Positions 63,340-64,000 of a stretch of DNA of 64,000 nt are shown in pieces. A program made the position numbers and the translations under genes. Within the stretch, counting starts at the first letter, position 1. The number at the start of each line of letters is the position of its first letter. The notes under the pieces were generated by a model. The model was given only the letters and a program-made list of their open reading frames with translations. It did no database searches and had not been told where the DNA came from. Origin of the DNA: Aphelidium insulamus (taxonomy: Eukaryota > Aphelidiomycota > Aphelidea > Aphelidiaceae); contig JAZDSV010000035.1 in assembly GCA_036784855.1 (NCBI GenBank), positions 1 to 64,000 on the forward strand, written 5' to 3'.

Positions 63340-64000
63340 ATGTCGGCAGCGGCAACAACAACTGGCCACACACAACCACCACAGCGGTGTCCCTCGTGCA
63401 AGGCCGAGTTTGGCATGTTCCGTGCCAAGGTCTGTTAAGAGCTGGCAAGTGGATGATACTCAGTACTCACCCGTTTGTGCAGCACGCGTGCGAGTACTGC
63501 GCCCGCTTCTTCTGCAACTCGTGTGTGCTGCGCGCCAGTCGGCATCAGCAGCCGGTAGCGCACGGCGGCCATGACTGTCTGTGCAGCTTCTGCGCCTTCC
63601 TGCACTCTGGTGCGTACTCCATAGAGCAGATTCTTCATATTATCCAGACGATCTGAGCGGGTATGTAGTGCCCGCGATGCCCGACGCGGTGCTAGAGTCG
63701 TTGAGCGTGCGGCAGCTCAAGCAGTACTTGACCGCGTACAACATTACCGTCAAGGGCTCTGTGGAGAAGTTGGACCTGGTGCGTCTGATACGGTCAGTGA
63801 GCGCGTGTGTACAAGTACTGTAATTATACTGACTGCACAGCAACTCCCTCATAACAGACGAGCGCCAAGACTACTACCGCGCACACCTGGACGCGGTACA
63901 GGAGTTTGACCCGGGTGCCGCCCGCTCCGATACGGGTCCACTGGCATTCCTGCGCAATCTATTCACCCATTCGGACACGCCGTCCAATTCTCGGCTCTCA
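63340..64000 (+). CDS. RNF34/RFFL-like E3 ubiquitin ligase, 5' part (cut by window end)
   Basis: Exons 63340-63429, 63483-63609, 63648-63792 and 63841 onward. A FYVE-type zinc finger (CPSCKAEFGMFRAKHACEYC, FFCNSCVL, CLCSFC) is followed by a SAP-like helix pair (LESLSVRQLKQYLTAYNITV, EKLDLVRLIRN), the order found in RNF34/rififylin (CARP) ligases. Their RING would lie beyond 64000. The family ubiquitinates targets at endosomal membranes. The second intron could be 38 or 44 nt; both keep the frame. Confidence 0.78.

Overview
The window is eukaryotic nuclear DNA from a protist with a very compact genome. Genes lie on both strands and are often only 11-80 bp apart at convergent ends. Introns are mostly 38-80 nt, GT-AG with a few GC-AG, and many carry (TA)n tracts. 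It holds two nuclear-type tRNA genes with A and B boxes. Products such as SCaMC, derlin, SURF4, eIF3e, eEF1B, MRGBP/Eaf7, DTWD1, an RNF34-like E3, a TBRG1-like FYRN/FYRC protein and an IPT/PSI receptor-like protein point to a unicellular relative of animals and fungi (opisthokont, perhaps holozoan). A U18-type snoRNA inside an eEF1B intron, as in yeast EFB1, agrees with that. The lineage call is an inference; no species can be named from the sequence alone.

Layout. 1-3 kb: a secreted ankyrin-like protein and a calcium-regulated mitochondrial carrier (SCaMC). 3.4-6.8 kb: a Q/N-rich unknown and a TBRG1-like nuclear protein. 6.9-11.8 kb: two genes of a secreted ankyrin family, one with the module duplicated inside one protein. 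12-19 kb: two bZIP factors, a small secreted protein and an MRGBP/Eaf7 homologue with a long RG-rich tail. 19-27 kb: IPT/PSI membrane protein, eIF3e, a secreted M13-like protein without its zinc-binding histidines, and an orphan. 27-36 kb: a tandem array of three GT49 (LARGE/B4GAT1-type) glycosyltransferases, each with a signal peptide and an unusual C-terminal pair of membrane helices. 36-39.5 kb: a coiled-coil protein and derlin. 39.7-43.6 kb: a decayed and a nearly intact copy of the secreted ankyrin family. 44-53.7 kb: amino-acid transporter, GDP-mannose-type transporter, mitochondrial PPR protein, tRNA-Phe, an Ala/Gly-rich cell-surface protein and a GT13 enzyme. 54-64 kb: SURF4, a small Cys peptide, a large GT2-like Golgi enzyme, eEF1B with its snoRNA, a zinc-ribbon orphan, a second LQWA ankyrin-like protein, tRNA-Leu, DTWD1 and the start of an RNF34-like ligase.

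Functional threads. Secretory-pathway and glycosylation genes are abundant: three GT49s, GT13, the GT2-like protein, a nucleotide-sugar transporter, SURF4 and derlin. So are secreted or surface proteins: the ankyrin families, the M13 pseudoenzyme, the GPI-like protein, the IPT/PSI protein and small Cys-rich peptides. They fit a cell that invests in its surface and secretome. Exon structures were derived by hand from reading frame, splice motifs and homology; intron borders are predictions.
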